A DNA stretch of 64,000 bases from Zhihengliuella sp. (GCF_031178195.1 NZ_JAPSJL010000006.1:124001-188000); one strand, 5' to 3'; positions 44,615 through 56,405 are shown, counted from the stretch's first letter. A program made the numbers and translations. Notes: a model not told the origin generated them from the letters alone.

Positions 44615-47600
44615 CGCGGGTCGTCCTCCGTCCGCGCGCCGGCGGCGCTCTCGTGGATCATCCGGTCCCCCGGGGCGAGGTCGTCGCCGGGCGGCGCATC
44701 GTCCCGGGTGCCGTCGCCCCCGGTCCCGCCACGGGCGTCGCGGTCGTGCTGCCAGGACTCGCCGTCGTCGTGCCGCTCGGTGATCCCGCGGCCCTCGGAG
44801 AGCTCGTCGATCTCCGAGCCGAGGCTGCGGAGCACATCGAGGGCGAGCCCGACGACGACGAGGTAGACGCCGACGTCGAACACCGTGGACGTGACGAACT
44901 TGTGCTCCCCGAAGATCGGGAGCGTGAACTCCAGGGCGAACGACTCGAAGAGGTTCCCGCTGACCAGGAACGGCACCATGACGCTGCCGGCCGACACCGC
45001 GAGTCCGAGGCCGAGCAGGGTGCCCGGACTGATCGGGGTCGCCTCGGCGAGCTCGTAGCGGCCGCCGGCCAGGTAGCGGATCGAGAACGCGAGCCCGGCG
45101 AGGAGGCCGCCGGCGAAGCCGCCGCCGGGCAGGTTGTGCCCGGCCAGCAGCAGGTACACGGACGCGAGCAGCAGCGTGTGGAAGAGCAGCCGGGTGACGA
45201 CCTCGAACACGATCGACCGGCGCTCCGGCGCGAGGGTCCGGCCGGCGACGAGCCAGGCCTCCCGGTCCGTCCGGGCGAAGTGGCGGGCGATCGCGAGGGC
45301 GGCGGTGCGGCGCGACGAGTGGATGTGCTCGGACCCGCGGTCCACCGTGCCGGACTCGATGTCCTGGAGCGACTTCCCGCCGTCGCCACGGCCGCGCACG
45401 AAGATGAGGCTGGCGACGCCGGTCGCGGCAGCGGCCAGCACCGTGATCTCACCGAACGTGTCCCACGCGCGGATGTCCACCAGGATCACGTTCACGATGT
45501 TCGCGCCCGCGCCGTCGACGTAGGCCAGGTCCGGGAGCGCCAGGGAGATCGGCTCGACGACGCGACCGGCGAGGGCCGCGACGGTCGCCGAGACCATCGC
45601 GAGCGCGAAGCCGATGGCGAGCAGCGCCCGCAGGATCCGGTGCCCGGACGGGGACGAGGACCACAGCTCCACGGGCAGGGAGCGCAGCGCGAGCACCATG
45701 GCGATCAGGACGATCGTCTCCACCAGCAGCTGGGTGAGGGCGAGGTCGGGCGCGCCGTGGAGCGCGAAGATGATGGCCATGCCGTAGCCGGTCACGGCCA
45801 CCATGAGGACGGCCAGGAAACGACGGTGGGCGCGCACCGCCAGCAGGGTGCCGGCGATCATCGTCAGGCCGATGACCAGCTGGGTCGGAGACTCGAAGGC
45901 CAGCGTGTGCAAGGGCACCGGCTGGTCCAGCAGGATCACGGCCGCGGCCGGGGTCGCCGCGCCGACGACGATGATGACCATCAGGTAGAACTGCAGCGAG
46001 CCGCGCTGGGTGCGGCCGGTGACCCAGACCGCGAGGGTGTCGATCCCGCCGACCACGTGGCGGTAGACGCTCTCCGCCTCCACCAGCGGGTAGACCGCGT
46101 CCTGGGCACGCGCGACGGCACCGCGAAACAGGAACATCAGGGTCCCGGCCACCACCACGAGCGCCGAGAGCCCGAGAGCGGGCGTGAGGCCGTGCCACAG
46201 GGCCAGGTGCGCCGGGTGCTCGGCGGTCCCGAAGAGATCGGCGTACGGCTGGGCGAGGTGCTCCAGCGGACCCGGGACGAACGCGAACACCACCGTGGCG
46301 GCGGCCAGGACGGCCGGCGCCGCGAGGAACAGCCACGGGATGGGCGCGAAGTCCGTGGGCTCCAGACCCTTCTTGGCGGCGAAGGCGCCCCACACAAAGC
46401 GTGCGCTGTAGGCGAACGTGAGGACGGAGCCGAGCACCACCCCGACGACGATCCACGCGCCCATGGAGAGCCCGAGCGCCGTGCCGGCGAACGCCGTCGT
46501 ACCGCTCCCGGCACCGCCGAGCTCGAGCGCCGCGCCGAGCACGGACTCCTTGGCGACGAAGCCGTACAGGGGCGGGAGCCCGGCCATGGAGGCCGCGCTG
46601 ACGAGCGCGACGACGAAGAGCTTGGGCGCGCGGCGGCCCAGCCCGGAGAGCTCGCGCACGTCGCGTGTACCGGCCTGGTGGTCGATGATGCCGACCACCA
46701 GGAAGAGGGCGGCCTTGAAGAATCCGTGCGCGAGCGTCATCGCCAGGGCCGCGAGGGCGGCATTGGGGGTCCCGAGGGAGCCGACGAGGATGAGGAACCC
46801 GAGCTGGGAGACCGTCCCGTAGGCGAGGATCAGCTTGATGTCGGTCTGGCGCAGGGCCCGCCACCCGCCGACGACCAGGGTGGCCAGTCCCAGGACCACC
46901 AGCACGGGGTGCCAGAACGCGGTGCCGCTGAAGCCGGGGGCCAGCAGCGCGATGAGGTAGACGCCCGCCTTGACCATGGCGGCAGCGTGCAGATAGGCGG
47001 AGACGGGCGTCGGCGCGGCCATGGCGCCGGGGAGCCAGAAGTGGAACGGCACCAGGGCGGACTTCGAGAGGGCGCCGACCAGGATGAGCAGGATCGCGAG
47101 GTCGATGGCGGTGCCGGAGAGGTGCTCGGCGCCGGCGATCGCGTCGGCCATGATCTCCGAGATCCGGTAGGTCCCGGCGTGCTCGCCCAGCAGGATCAGC
47201 CCGAGCAGCATGGTCAGGCCGCCGAAGGTGGTGACCAGCAGGGCCTGCAGCGCGGCCCGGCGGGCGGCGATGCGATGGCGGGAGTAGCCGATCAGCAGGT
47301 AGGACAGGACCGTGGTCATCTCCCAGAAGACGAACAGCAGGATCAGGTCGTCGGCGAGGACCAGACCGAACATGGCGCCGGCGAACGCGGTCAGCTGGGC
47401 GCCGAACGGGCCGATGTCCGAGTCGTCGCCCTTGAAATAGCGGGCGCAGTAGAAGAGGACCAGCGCGCCGATGCCCAGGATCAGCAGGCACAGCACGGCG
47501 GCCAGCGCGTCCAGCCGGAACGCCAGCTCCAGCCTGAGGGACGGCACCCAGTGGAGGACGTACGACGGCGGGGCATCCGGTGCGCCGTTCAAGGCGCTCT

Positions 47601-47757
47601 GATCCGCCCGCATGACGGTCGGGAGCTGGGTCAGGAGCCAGACGAAGCCGGCTGCCGGCGCGAGGGCCAGGAGGTAGAACGAGGCCCGGCCGAGCCGGGC
47701 GAACAGCAGGGGTGCGACGAGGGCGGCGCCGAAGAGAATCAGCATCGTCACGAGCAC
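44611..47757 (-). CDS. mrpA: Mrp antiporter subunit A fused to subunit B
   Basis: A 1048-residue membrane protein and first gene of the operon. The N-terminal ~500 residues are an NuoL-like antiporter core (LIGYSRHRIAARRAALQALLVTTFGGLTMLLG, VPFHFWLPGAMAAPTPVSAYLHAAAMVKAGVYL). An MrpA-specific middle (LPVELWSSSP region) follows. From ~860 comes an MnhB domain: LLLASVYLLLAGHNLPGGGFAGGLLAGLAFSIRYLAGG. No separate mrpB exists, so this is the six-gene type. GTG at 47757 has AGGAG ~9 nt upstream, and TAGGGT (47790-47785) is a likely -10. It diverges from an MFS gene. Confidence 0.95.
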   Translation of the reverse strand: MLVTMLILFGAALVAPLLFARLGRASFYLLALAPAAGFVWLLTQLPTVMRADQSALNGAPDAPPSYVLHWVPSLRLELAFRLDALAAVLCLLILGIGALVLFYCARYFKGDDSDIGPFGAQLTAFAGAMFGLVLADDLILLFVFWEMTTVLSYLLIGYSRHRIAARRAALQALLVTTFGGLTMLLGLILLGEHAGTYRISEIMADAIAGAEHLSGTAIDLAILLILVGALSKSALVPFHFWLPGAMAAPTPVSAYLHAAAMVKAGVYLIALLAPGFSGTAFWHPVLVVLGLATLVVGGWRALRQTDIKLILAYGTVSQLGFLILVGSLGTPNAALAALAMTLAHGFFKAALFLVVGIIDHQAGTRDVRELSGLGRRAPKLFVVALVSAASMAGLPPLYGFVAKESVLGAALELGGAGSGTTAFAGTALGLSMGAWIVVGVVLGSVLTFAYSARFVWGAFAAKKGLEPTDFAPIPWLFLAAPAVLAAATVVFAFVPGPLEHLAQPYADLFGTAEHPAHLALWHGLTPALGLSALVVVAGTLMFLFRGAVARAQDAVYPLVEAESVYRHVVGGIDTLAVWVTGRTQRGSLQFYLMVIIVVGAATPAAAVILLDQPVPLHTLAFESPTQLVIGLTMIAGTLLAVRAHRRFLAVLMVAVTGYGMAIIFALHGAPDLALTQLLVETIVLIAMVLALRSLPVELWSSSPSGHRILRALLAIGFALAMVSATVAALAGRVVEPISLALPDLAYVDGAGANIVNVILVDIRAWDTFGEITVLAAAATGVASLIFVRGRGDGGKSLQDIESGTVDRGSEHIHSSRRTAALAIARHFARTDREAWLVAGRTLAPERRSIVFEVVTRLLFHTLLLASVYLLLAGHNLPGGGFAGGLLAGLAFSIRYLAGGRYELAEATPISPGTLLGLGLAVSAGSVMVPFLVSGNLFESFALEFTLPIFGEHKFVTSTVFDVGVYLVVVGLALDVLRSLGSEIDELSEGRGITERHDDGESWQHDRDARGGTGGDGTRDDAPPGDDLAPGDRMIHESAAGARTEDDPR

Positions 47758-47905
47758 CGCACCACACTCCTCTCAGTCCGAATTACCCTACCGGATCGCC
47801 CTTCCCGGTCGGTCAGGGGATGACTCGGATCACGCCGCCGCGGACGTCCTCCGCAGGTCGTGCCCGCATCGGTCGGACCTGTATCCGCGGTCAGGCCAGG
47901 CGGCA

Positions 47906-47911
47906 TATGAT
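47906..47911 (+). promoter_or_regulatory. -10 element for leaderless MFS gene
   Basis: TATGAT, 7 nt, then ATG at 47919. An in-frame ATG at 47907 lies within the hexamer itself and is unlikely to be used. Confidence 0.6.
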
Positions 47912-47918
47912 CGCGATC

Positions 47919-49340
47919 ATGAGAGCACCCCGGCGCGCCGACGATCCGACTCCCGCTGCCGGCCGGGGGCCCGGCCACGGTCCTGTCCCGAGGGCGGCCC
48001 CCGGTGCGGGGCCGGGAGAGCCGTACGGGCCCGCGGCCACGCCCCGGGCGTCCGCGCCGCGGAGGTCGCAGGTGCTCGCGTGGGCCTCCTGGGACTGGGG
48101 CTCGGCCGCGATCAACGCCGTGATGACCACCTTCGTCTTCACCGTGTACCTGGTCAGCGAGCAGTTCGGCGACACGGACGCCAACTCGGCGGCCCTCAGC
48201 ACCGCGCTCGCGATCGCCGGCTTCGCGATCGCCGTGCTCGCGCCGGTCACCGGCCAGCGTTCGGACGCCGGCGGCCGGCGCCGACTCTGGCTGGGCGTGA
48301 ACTCGGGTCTGGTCGCGGTGACCACCGCGGCCTGCTTCTTCGTCTACCCGTCGCCCGACTTCCTGTTGCTGGGGGTCTCGCTCATCGCGCTGACCAGCAT
48401 CTTCGCCGAGTTCGCCACGGTGAACTACTACGCGATGCTGCCCCAGATCTCGACGCCGGAGACGATCGGCCGGGTCTCCGGCTTCGGCTGGGGCATGGGT
48501 TACCTGGGTGGCATCCTGGCCCTCGCGCTCGTGCTCTTCGGCTTCGTGCAGCCCGTGGTCGACTGGCCGGGAGCGGCGACGGACGACGCGCTGAACCTCC
48601 GCCTCGTCGCCGTCTTCTCGGCGGTCTGGTTCCTCGTCTTCGCGCTTCCGGTCCTCTTCGCGGTCCCGGAAATCGAACGGCAGCGGGTGCAGCGCGTCTG
48701 CATCCTCACGAGCTACCGCCAGCTCGGCCAGCACATCCTGCGTCTCTACCGGGACAGCCGGCACACGCTCTACTTCCTGCTCGCCTCGGCCGTGTTCCGC
48801 GACGGGCTCGCCGCGGTCTTCACGTTCGGCGGCATCATCGCCGGGGGGACCTTCGGGTTCGCGACGTCGGACGTGATCGTGTTCGCGATCGCCGGCAACG
48901 TGGTGGCCGCCGTGGGCGCCATGGTCGGCGGCCGGCTCGACGACCGCTTCGGACCGAAGTCGGTCATCGTCGGGTCGTTGATCGGCCTGGTCGTCGCCGC
49001 GCTCGGCGTCTTCCTCTCACCGGACTCGCGCGGGTTCTGGGTCTTCGGCCTGCTGCTGTGCCTCTTCGTGGGACCGGCCCAGGCCTCGTCCCGGGCCTAC
49101 ATCGCCCGGCTGGCCGCCCCGGGCCGGGAGGGCGAGATCTTCGGCCTCTACGCCACCACGGGGCGCGCGGTGAGCTTCCTGGCCCCCGCCATGTTCACAT
49201 TCGCCATCGTCCTGGCGACGCCGCACGTCGCCTCTGGGGAGGCGCAGCGGTACGGGATCCTCGGCATCCTGCTGGTGCTGCTCCTCGGGCTCGCGCTCCT
49301 GCTGCCCGTCCGGCGCCCGGAGGACGTCGTCCGTATCTGA
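47919..49340 (+). CDS. MFS transporter, UMF1/Atg22-like
   Basis: A 473-residue, 12-helix membrane protein. Segments VLAWASWDWGSAAINAVMTTFVFTVYL, FAEFATVNYYAMLPQISTPETIGRVSGFGWGMGYLGGILAL and FGLYATTGRAVSFLAPAMF match the UMF1 (Atg22-like) branch of the major facilitator superfamily. Substrates in bacteria are unknown. A ~45-residue Gly/Pro/Ala-rich lead precedes the first helix. Start set by the TATGAT hexamer. Confidence 0.88.
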   Translation: MRAPRRADDPTPAAGRGPGHGPVPRAAPGAGPGEPYGPAATPRASAPRRSQVLAWASWDWGSAAINAVMTTFVFTVYLVSEQFGDTDANSAALSTALAIAGFAIAVLAPVTGQRSDAGGRRRLWLGVNSGLVAVTTAACFFVYPSPDFLLLGVSLIALTSIFAEFATVNYYAMLPQISTPETIGRVSGFGWGMGYLGGILALALVLFGFVQPVVDWPGAATDDALNLRLVAVFSAVWFLVFALPVLFAVPEIERQRVQRVCILTSYRQLGQHILRLYRDSRHTLYFLLASAVFRDGLAAVFTFGGIIAGGTFGFATSDVIVFAIAGNVVAAVGAMVGGRLDDRFGPKSVIVGSLIGLVVAALGVFLSPDSRGFWVFGLLLCLFVGPAQASSRAYIARLAAPGREGEIFGLYATTGRAVSFLAPAMFTFAIVLATPHVASGEAQRYGILGILLVLLLGLALLLPVRRPEDVVRI

Positions 49341-49360
49341 CCCGCCGTCTCCGACCCGCC

Positions 49361-49416
49361 GGTTCGGCCCCGCGGAGCAAGCCGATCCCCGGTGCCGGCG
49401 GCGGGGCCGGCGAACC
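49361..49416. terminator. Possible terminator between MFS and dcd genes
   Basis: GGTTCGGCCCCGC and GCGGGGCCGGCGAACC can pair with a 3-nt bulge around a loop of about 27 nt. The loop is long, so this is a weak call; the genes converge here. Confidence 0.35.
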
Positions 49417-49475
49417 CGCACCGGAGCAGTGCGGTCGGTGCCGTCGTTGCGGTCGGTCGCTCTGGACCGGGAGGG

Positions 49476-50057
49476 TCAGTTCGCGAGCCGGGTGCGATGG
49501 TAGTTGAGGTGGCTGCGCGACGCCGTCGGGCCGCGCTGGCCCTGGTACCGATTGCCGTACTCGCCGGACCCGTACGGGTGCTCGGCGGGCGAGGTGAGCC
49601 GGAAGAAGCACAGTTGCCCGATCTTCGAGCCGGGCCAGAGCTTGATCGGCAACGTCGCCATGTTGGAGAGCTCGAGCGTGACGTGGCCGTTGAACCCCGG
49701 GTCGATGAACCCGGCCGTCGAGTGCGTCAGCAGGCCCAGCCGTCCGAGCGAGGACTTGCCCTCGAGACGGGCCGCGACGTCGTCGGGCAGCGTGACCCGC
49801 TCGTAGGTGGCCCCGAGGACGAACTCGCCGGGGTGCAGGATGAACGGCTCCTCGGGATCCACCTCCACGAGCCGCGTCAGCTCCGGCTGGTCGACGGCGG
49901 GGTCGATGTGCGCGTACTTGTGGTTGTCGAAGAGACGGAAGAAGCGGTCGAGCCGGACGTCCACGCTGGAGGGCTGGACCATCGAGAGGTCCAGCGGGTC
50001 CAGGCCGATGCGTTCGGCGTCGAGTTCGGCACGGATGTCGCGATCGGAGAGCAGCAC
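49476..50057 (-). CDS. dcd: dCTP deaminase
   Basis: Deaminates dCTP for dTTP synthesis. The 193-residue protein starts with GTG giving [12 protein letters not shown], and has [52 protein letters not shown] (catalytic Glu and nucleotide site) and GQRGPTASR. Length fits the family (~190). Some actinobacterial enzymes also hydrolyse dUTP, and this cannot be decided here. The start is fixed by family length and a leaderless -10. Confidence 0.95.
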   Translation of the reverse strand: MLLSDRDIRAELDAERIGLDPLDLSMVQPSSVDVRLDRFFRLFDNHKYAHIDPAVDQPELTRLVEVDPEEPFILHPGEFVLGATYERVTLPDDVAARLEGKSSLGRLGLLTHSTAGFIDPGFNGHVTLELSNMATLPIKLWPGSKIGQLCFFRLTSPAEHPYGSGEYGNRYQGQRGPTASRSHLNYHRTRLAN

Positions 50058-50063
50058 CCGTAC

Positions 50064-50069
50064 AAAATA
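50064..50069 (-). promoter_or_regulatory. -10 element for leaderless dcd transcript
   Basis: On the minus strand TATTTT, 6 nt, then the GTG at 50057. It stands out as an AT run in GC-rich surroundings. Confidence 0.6.
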
Positions 50070-50184
50070 GCGCACTGCCGGCCCGGGCCCGAGTTCCACA
50101 CGTCACCGTTCCGCACGCCGCGACCGCTCGTGTGGTCCGGGCCCTAGGTGCGCGGGCGGGGCGTCCATTACGCTGGAGCCCAGT

Positions 50185-51048
50185 ATGCAACAGAAGAGCC
50201 AGAACCGCGCCCGCCCGCGCGGCCGCGAGCGGTGCGCCGCCGCAGCCGCGCTGACGCTGGCGTGCGCGCTCCTGGCCGCTCCCGCCGCGCACGCCGCGCA
50301 CGCGACGTCGGGCCCCGCCCAGGCGCCGAGCATCGAGGAGACCTCGGCGGCCGACTCGGTCGCGGTCCTGGTCAACCCGGAGCGTCCGCTGGACCCGATC
50401 GACTACGTGCCGGAGGACCTCGTCGACGTCGACGGGTCGGGGGCGGAGCTGGTCTCCCCCGCGGCCGACGCCGCCGAGGAGCTTCTCGCGGCGGCGCGGC
50501 AGGCCGGGCACGACCTCGTGGCCGAGAGCGGCTACCGGTCCTACGACCGCCAGTCGGAGCTCTACCGCGGCTACGTGGCGCAGTACGGCGCCTCCTACGC
50601 CGAGCGGATCTCCGCCAAGCCCGGCACGAGCGAGCACCAGCTCGGCCTCGCCGTCGACGTCGGCCTGGCCTCCGGGCAGTGCTCGCTGCACCGCTGCTTC
50701 GGCGACACCGCGGCCGGGGCATGGGTTGCGGAGCACGCCGAGGAGTTCGGCTTCGTCCTGCGCTACCCCGACGGCCACAGCGAGACGACCGGCTACGCCT
50801 ACGAGCCGTGGCACCTGCGCTACCTCGGCCCCGAGGTCACGGCCGACTTCGCGGCGTCGAACGCCGAGACCTACGAGGAGTACGTGGCGGCGCTGGAGAC
50901 CGCGGCCGACGTCGTCTCCGAGCCCCTGCCGTCCTTCCTGCCGCCGGAGCCGGGCACCACGGACGACGCCGACCCGGAGCTCGAGCGGGTGCGGCAGGAC
51001 CTGTCCTGGCTGCCGCACTGGCTCGCGGAGGGTCCGGCCCGCCGCTGA
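50185..51048 (+). CDS. Secreted D-alanyl-D-alanine carboxypeptidase, VanY/M15B type
   Basis: Trims stem peptides of peptidoglycan. The 287-residue protein has an Arg-rich n-region and a hydrophobic signal core ending APAAHAAHA (~15-42). The M15 metallopeptidase domain follows with ESGYRSYDRQSELYRGYV, the zinc ligands in SEHQLGLAVDV (His, Asp) and EPWHLRYLG (His). A ~60-residue acidic C-terminal extension has no family match. TACGCT at 50169-50174 lies 10 nt before the ATG, so the leader would be only a few nt. Confidence 0.9.
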   Translation: MQQKSQNRARPRGRERCAAAAALTLACALLAAPAAHAAHATSGPAQAPSIEETSAADSVAVLVNPERPLDPIDYVPEDLVDVDGSGAELVSPAADAAEELLAAARQAGHDLVAESGYRSYDRQSELYRGYVAQYGASYAERISAKPGTSEHQLGLAVDVGLASGQCSLHRCFGDTAAGAWVAEHAEEFGFVLRYPDGHSETTGYAYEPWHLRYLGPEVTADFAASNAETYEEYVAALETAADVVSEPLPSFLPPEPGTTDDADPELERVRQDLSWLPHWLAEGPARR

Positions 51049-51106
51049 GCCCGATCCGGCCCGCCGTCGGACCGGCCCGGGCCGCTCGAGGCGCGGCGCG
51101 CCGTGG

Positions 51107-51961
51107 TCAGGCGCCGACCTCGGTGCGGACCGCGTAGAGCTCCGGGAAGAACGTCAGCTCGAGCGCCTTCTGCAGGAAGCCCACACCGGATGAGCCGCCC
51201 GTGCCGCGCTTGAAGCCGATGGTGCGCTCGACCGTCTTGAGGTGCCGGAAGCGCCAGAGCTGGAAGTTCTCCTCGAGGTCCACGAGCTCCTCGCACGCCT
51301 CGTAGAGGTCCCAGTGCTCGGCGGCGTTCTCGTAGACCTCCTTGTAGACCTGCACGAGCTCCGGCGAGAACACGTGCGCCCGGGTGACGTCGCGCTCGAG
51401 CAGTTCGGTCGGCACGGCGAAGCCGCGCCGGGCCAGCAGCCGGATGAACTCGTCGTAGACGCTCGGCGCGGCCAGCGTCTCGCGGAGCATCTCCTGCGCC
51501 GCCGGCTCCGCCTCGAAGACCTTGACCATGTCCGCGTTCTTGTTGCCGAGCGCGAACTCGACCGCCCGGTACTGGAACGACTGGAACCCGCTCGAGGAGC
51601 CCAGGGCGCCGCGGAACTCCGCGTACTCGCTGGGGGTGAGCGTCGCGAGCACGCTCCACTGCTCCGTCAGGGTCCGCTGGATGTGCTTGACCCGGGCGAT
51701 GTGCTTGAGCGCGAACCGCAGGTCGTCCTCGCGCAGCCGCTGCTGGATGGCCCGCAGCTCGTGGAGCATGAGCTTGAGCCAGAGCTCCGACGTCTGGTGC
51801 TGGATGATGAACAGCAGCTCGTCGTGGTGCTCCGGCCGGCTGACCGGGTGCTGCGAGGCCAGCAGGGTGTCCAGCCCCAGGTAGGAGCCGTAGCTCATCT
51901 TGTCGCTGAAGTCCGTCTCGATCTCGGACTCCAGCGCTCGGGTGTTCCTGTCAACGGTCAT
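51107..51961 (-). CDS. kynA: Tryptophan 2,3-dioxygenase
   Basis: Heme enzyme opening the indole ring of tryptophan to N-formylkynurenine. The 284-residue protein has [39 protein letters not shown] (active-site His), [17 protein letters not shown] and [29 protein letters not shown] (heme-ligand His and substrate-binding RGTGGSSG). Later kynurenine-pathway genes are not in the window. It lies 39 nt after fumarase in the same direction, so possibly co-transcribed. Confidence 0.96.
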   Translation of the reverse strand: MTVDRNTRALESEIETDFSDKMSYGSYLGLDTLLASQHPVSRPEHHDELLFIIQHQTSELWLKLMLHELRAIQQRLREDDLRFALKHIARVKHIQRTLTEQWSVLATLTPSEYAEFRGALGSSSGFQSFQYRAVEFALGNKNADMVKVFEAEPAAQEMLRETLAAPSVYDEFIRLLARRGFAVPTELLERDVTRAHVFSPELVQVYKEVYENAAEHWDLYEACEELVDLEENFQLWRFRHLKTVERTIGFKRGTGGSSGVGFLQKALELTFFPELYAVRTEVGA

Positions 51962-52000
51962 GATTCGTCCTCTCCCGCCACCACGCTGTAGCGGGGACGG

Positions 52001-53707
<1,707 letters not shown>

Positions 53708-53893
53708 CGTGCATCCTTGCAGAGCTCTCAGGTGGTGGCCGCACCACGATGGGCGCGGGTACCACCTTATTCGCTCCGGCACCGGCGCCACGAACCCCGG
53801 CGAGGGGTGCGACGCCGTCACACGGGCCGCGCGGACGGGCACGACGGCGTCGCACGGGTTGCGTTCGAGGGTCCGCCGTGGTCGGGTGGAGAC

Positions 53894-54421
53894 ATGACTG
53901 AGACCCCCCAGCCGCAAGATCCGCAGCCGACCGAGCAGGACGCCAGCCAGCAGGAGGCGAACCAGCAGCAGCCCGGCGCGGCCGGCGCGGAGTTCGACCC
54001 GTCGGAGCCGCAGAGCCACCTCGAGGCCACGCTCCTGGCCGGCCAGCAGGATCCTGAGAAGGCGGGAGAGGTCATCGCGACCTTCCTGAACTCCGAGATC
54101 TTCTTCCTCAGCCGCGAGGAGGTCACGGAGGAGACCGGCGACGTCTCGCCCCTGATCCTCCAGAACCCGGACGGCGAGCCGCGCGTCGCGCTCTTCAGCC
54201 ACCTCGGACGCGTCCCCGAGCAGTACCTCTCCGAGGCGCCGTACGGGGTCCGCGTCACGGGCGCCGCCGTCGTGCAGAACCTCAACGGCGCCGGGCTGGT
54301 CTTGAACCCGGGCCACCAGATCGGCTTCGACATCCCCGCCGAGGGCGTCGAGGCGATCCGCAGCGACTTCCGCCCGGTCGAGGTGGACGAGAACGGGCAG
54401 CCGAGCCAGCCGGAGGCCTGA
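53894..54421 (+). CDS. SseB-family protein
   Basis: A 175-residue protein: a Gln/Pro/Glu-rich disordered head (1-40), then an SseB domain with [57 protein letters not shown] and [24 protein letters not shown]. The last block is the most conserved part of the family (PF07179). No signal peptide; cytoplasmic. The molecular role is not established. GGTGGAG lies just before the ATG. Confidence 0.85.
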   Translation: MTETPQPQDPQPTEQDASQQEANQQQPGAAGAEFDPSEPQSHLEATLLAGQQDPEKAGEVIATFLNSEIFFLSREEVTEETGDVSPLILQNPDGEPRVALFSHLGRVPEQYLSEAPYGVRVTGAAVVQNLNGAGLVLNPGHQIGFDIPAEGVEAIRSDFRPVEVDENGQPSQPEA

Positions 54422-54472
54422 CCTCCCAGCCCCGCCGCGCGCGGGGCCCTGACTCCACGGGGCCGGGTTGAC

Positions 54473-54478
54473 TAGAGT
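54473..54478 (+). promoter_or_regulatory. -10 element for leaderless Bcr-type MFS gene
   Basis: TAGAGT, 6 nt, then GTG at 54485; no ribosome site at usable distance. Confidence 0.6.
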
Positions 54479-54484
54479 GGACGG

Positions 54485-55756
54485 GTGAACGACGCCCCGT
54501 CCCCGTCAGCCCGGCCCCGCTACGTCCCGGGCATCAAGTACATCCTGATGCTCGGTGCGCTCGCCGCGCTCCCGGCCGTCACGACGGACATGTACCTGCC
54601 GTCGCTGCCGGCGGTGGCCGAGGACCTCGATGCGAGCCGTGCGGCCGTCCAGTTCACGCTCTCCGCGCTGCTGCTCGGCGGCGGCGTGGGCCAGCTGGTG
54701 ATCGGTCCGTTCTCCGACCGTTTCGGCCGCCGGCTACCCCTGCTCATCGGGATCTCCCTGCACACGGTGCTGTCGATCCTCTGCTCGATCGCGCCGGACA
54801 TCGGCACGCTGATCGGGCTGCGCGTCCTCCAGGGGTTCTTCAACGCGGCCGCCGCCGTCGTCGCGATCGCCGTGATCCGCGACCGGTTCGTGGGGTCCGA
54901 CGCCGCGCGGCTCCTCTCACGCCTGATGCTCGTCATCGGCGTCGCACCGCTCTTCGCCCCGACGATCGGTCAGATCATCGCGGGGACCTGGCACTGGCGC
55001 GCCGTCTTCTACGCGCTGGCCCTGATCGGCGTGATCCTGGTGGCCATCGTCTGGAAGTGGATGCCGGAGACCCTGCCGGCCACGGTCCGCCGTTCGCGCC
55101 CGCGGGCCGGCGTGGCCCGGACGTACTGGCACCTGCTGCGGGACGGCCAGTTCATGGCGCTGGCCGTGATCCCCGGTCTCGGACTCGGCGTCATCATGAG
55201 CTATGTGGTCGGCTCGCCCTTCGTCTTCCAGGAGGGGTACGGGTTGAGCGAGGGCCAGTTCGCCCTGCTGTTCGCGTTCAACGGGTGCGCCCTCGTCGCC
55301 TCCGCCCAGCTCAACGCCTCGCTGGTGCGCAGGACGTCGCCGGCGCGGATCCTCCGGGTCGCCGTGCTCGCCCAGCTCGTCGTCGCCGTCGCACTGTTCG
55401 CGGTCCTGGCCACTGGATTCGGCGGCCTTCCGGGCGTGATCGCCTGCCTCTGGCTGGTGCTCGGGACCCAGGGCATGATCCCCGCGAACGCCTCGGTGCT
55501 CGCGCTGAACAACTACGGGCACATGGCCGGCACCGCGGCGGCCGTCATCGGCGCCCTGCAGTCCGGCATCGCCGGTCTCATCAGCCCGGTGGTCGGGCTG
55601 CTCGGCGGCGACGCCGTCGCGATGGGCACGGTCATGGTCGCCATCGTGGCGGTCACGGTGCTGGTGCTCGCGACCGGGACGCCGGCCTACCGGCGGAACG
55701 GGTGGATGTCCCTGGGGCACGAGCCGGCACCGGACGCCGCGCCGGAATCGGCGTAG
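54485..55756 (+). CDS. Bcr/CflA-type multidrug MFS transporter
   Basis: A 423-residue, 12-helix drug:proton antiporter. Family hallmarks are [24 protein letters not shown] in helix 1, [21 protein letters not shown] (MFS motif A), [23 protein letters not shown] and [26 protein letters not shown]. Related proteins export bicyclomycin, chloramphenicol or sulfonamides; the substrate here is unknown. Ends 67 nt before tRNA-Gly. Confidence 0.92.
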   Translation: MNDAPSPSARPRYVPGIKYILMLGALAALPAVTTDMYLPSLPAVAEDLDASRAAVQFTLSALLLGGGVGQLVIGPFSDRFGRRLPLLIGISLHTVLSILCSIAPDIGTLIGLRVLQGFFNAAAAVVAIAVIRDRFVGSDAARLLSRLMLVIGVAPLFAPTIGQIIAGTWHWRAVFYALALIGVILVAIVWKWMPETLPATVRRSRPRAGVARTYWHLLRDGQFMALAVIPGLGLGVIMSYVVGSPFVFQEGYGLSEGQFALLFAFNGCALVASAQLNASLVRRTSPARILRVAVLAQLVVAVALFAVLATGFGGLPGVIACLWLVLGTQGMIPANASVLALNNYGHMAGTAAAVIGALQSGIAGLISPVVGLLGGDAVAMGTVMVAIVAVTVLVLATGTPAYRRNGWMSLGHEPAPDAAPESA

Positions 55757-55797
55757 CGGCGCTCCGGCCCGAGAGCTGGTAGGCTGTTCCACGGCTC

Positions 55798-55816
55798 GCC
55801 CAGGCTTCTACTGGGC
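55798..55816 (+). other. Hairpin in the tRNA-Gly leader
   Basis: GCCCAG-N7-CTGGGC, a 6-bp stem ending 7 nt before the tRNA. It could be a 5' processing feature of the precursor. A TAGGCT hexamer at 55780-55785 may be the -10. Confidence 0.4.
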
Positions 55817-55823
55817 GGGCTGC

Positions 55824-55894
55824 GCGGGTGTAGCTCAATGGTAGAGCGCCAGCTTCCCAAGCTGGACACGCGGGTTCGATTCCCGTCACCCGCT
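55824..55894 (+). tRNA. tRNA-Gly (anticodon CCC)
   Basis: A 71-nt cloverleaf: acceptor arms GCGGGTG and CACCCGC, D-arm TAGCTCAATGGTAGAGC, anticodon stem CCAGC/GCTGG around the loop TTCCCAA, and a T-arm with GGTTCGATTCC. The discriminator base is T and no CCA is encoded. A CTTTTC run follows as a weak terminator. Confidence 0.97.
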
Positions 55895-55955
55895 CTTTTC
55901 ATGCCCTCGGAGGGCTGTGCGCAACCTCTCTTCGGTGCGGGCCGGGGTGCGGGCG

Positions 55956-55961
55956 TAGACT
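55956..55961 (+). promoter_or_regulatory. -10-like hexamer before panD
   Basis: TAGACT, 9 nt, then ATG at 55971. The expected leader is 0-3 nt, close to leaderless. Confidence 0.5.
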
Positions 55962-55970
55962 GGATCCGTC

Positions 55971-56402
55971 ATGAGGCGCACAATGTTCAAGTCCAAGATC
56001 CACCGTGCAACGGTCACGCATGCGGACCTGCACTACGTCGGATCCGTCACCGTCGATTCCGACCTCCTCGATGCCGCGGACATCCTCCCCGGCGAGCTGG
56101 TCGCGATCGTCGACGTCACGAACGGTGCCCGCCTGGAGACCTACACGATCGCCGGCGAGCGCGGCAGCGGTGTCATCGGCATCAACGGCGCGGCCGCGCA
56201 CCTGGTGCACCCCGGCGACACCGTGATCCTCATCAGCTACGCGGAGATGGAGACGGCCGAGGCGCGCGAGTACGTGCCGGCGATCGTCCACGTCGACGCC
56301 GACAACCGCATGATCGAGCTGGGGCACGACCCGGCGGAGGCCCTCGGCGACGATGTCTCCCGGCCGCCCCTCTCGCTGGCCGACCTCGGCCGCTCCCGCT
56401 AG
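55971..56402 (+). CDS. panD: Aspartate 1-decarboxylase
   Basis: Makes beta-alanine for pantothenate and CoA. The 143-residue proenzyme starts [22 protein letters not shown] and self-cleaves between Gly24 and Ser25 (VGSVTVD) to form the pyruvoyl group. Conserved [33 protein letters not shown] and ISYAEM follow. The last ~20 residues are a nonconserved tail. The AEC transporter gene follows after 3 nt. Confidence 0.96.
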   Translation: MRRTMFKSKIHRATVTHADLHYVGSVTVDSDLLDAADILPGELVAIVDVTNGARLETYTIAGERGSGVIGINGAAAHLVHPGDTVILISYAEMETAEAREYVPAIVHVDADNRMIELGHDPAEALGDDVSRPPLSLADLGRSR

Positions 56403-56405
56403 CCG

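Noticed and set aside
44602-47823. Open frame of more than 1000 codons antisense to mrpA, and similar ones antisense to clpB (11556-14171) and purD
   Set aside because: High GC leaves few stop codons in shadow frames. The sense strands encode clear families with motifs; the antisense products are Arg/Gly/His/Leu-rich without any known domain or ribosome site.
55824-55894. tRNA-Gly as an integration site for a mobile element
   Set aside because: No integrase, no repeat of the tRNA 3' end downstream, and the following genes (panD, AEC) are ordinary chromosomal genes of normal composition.
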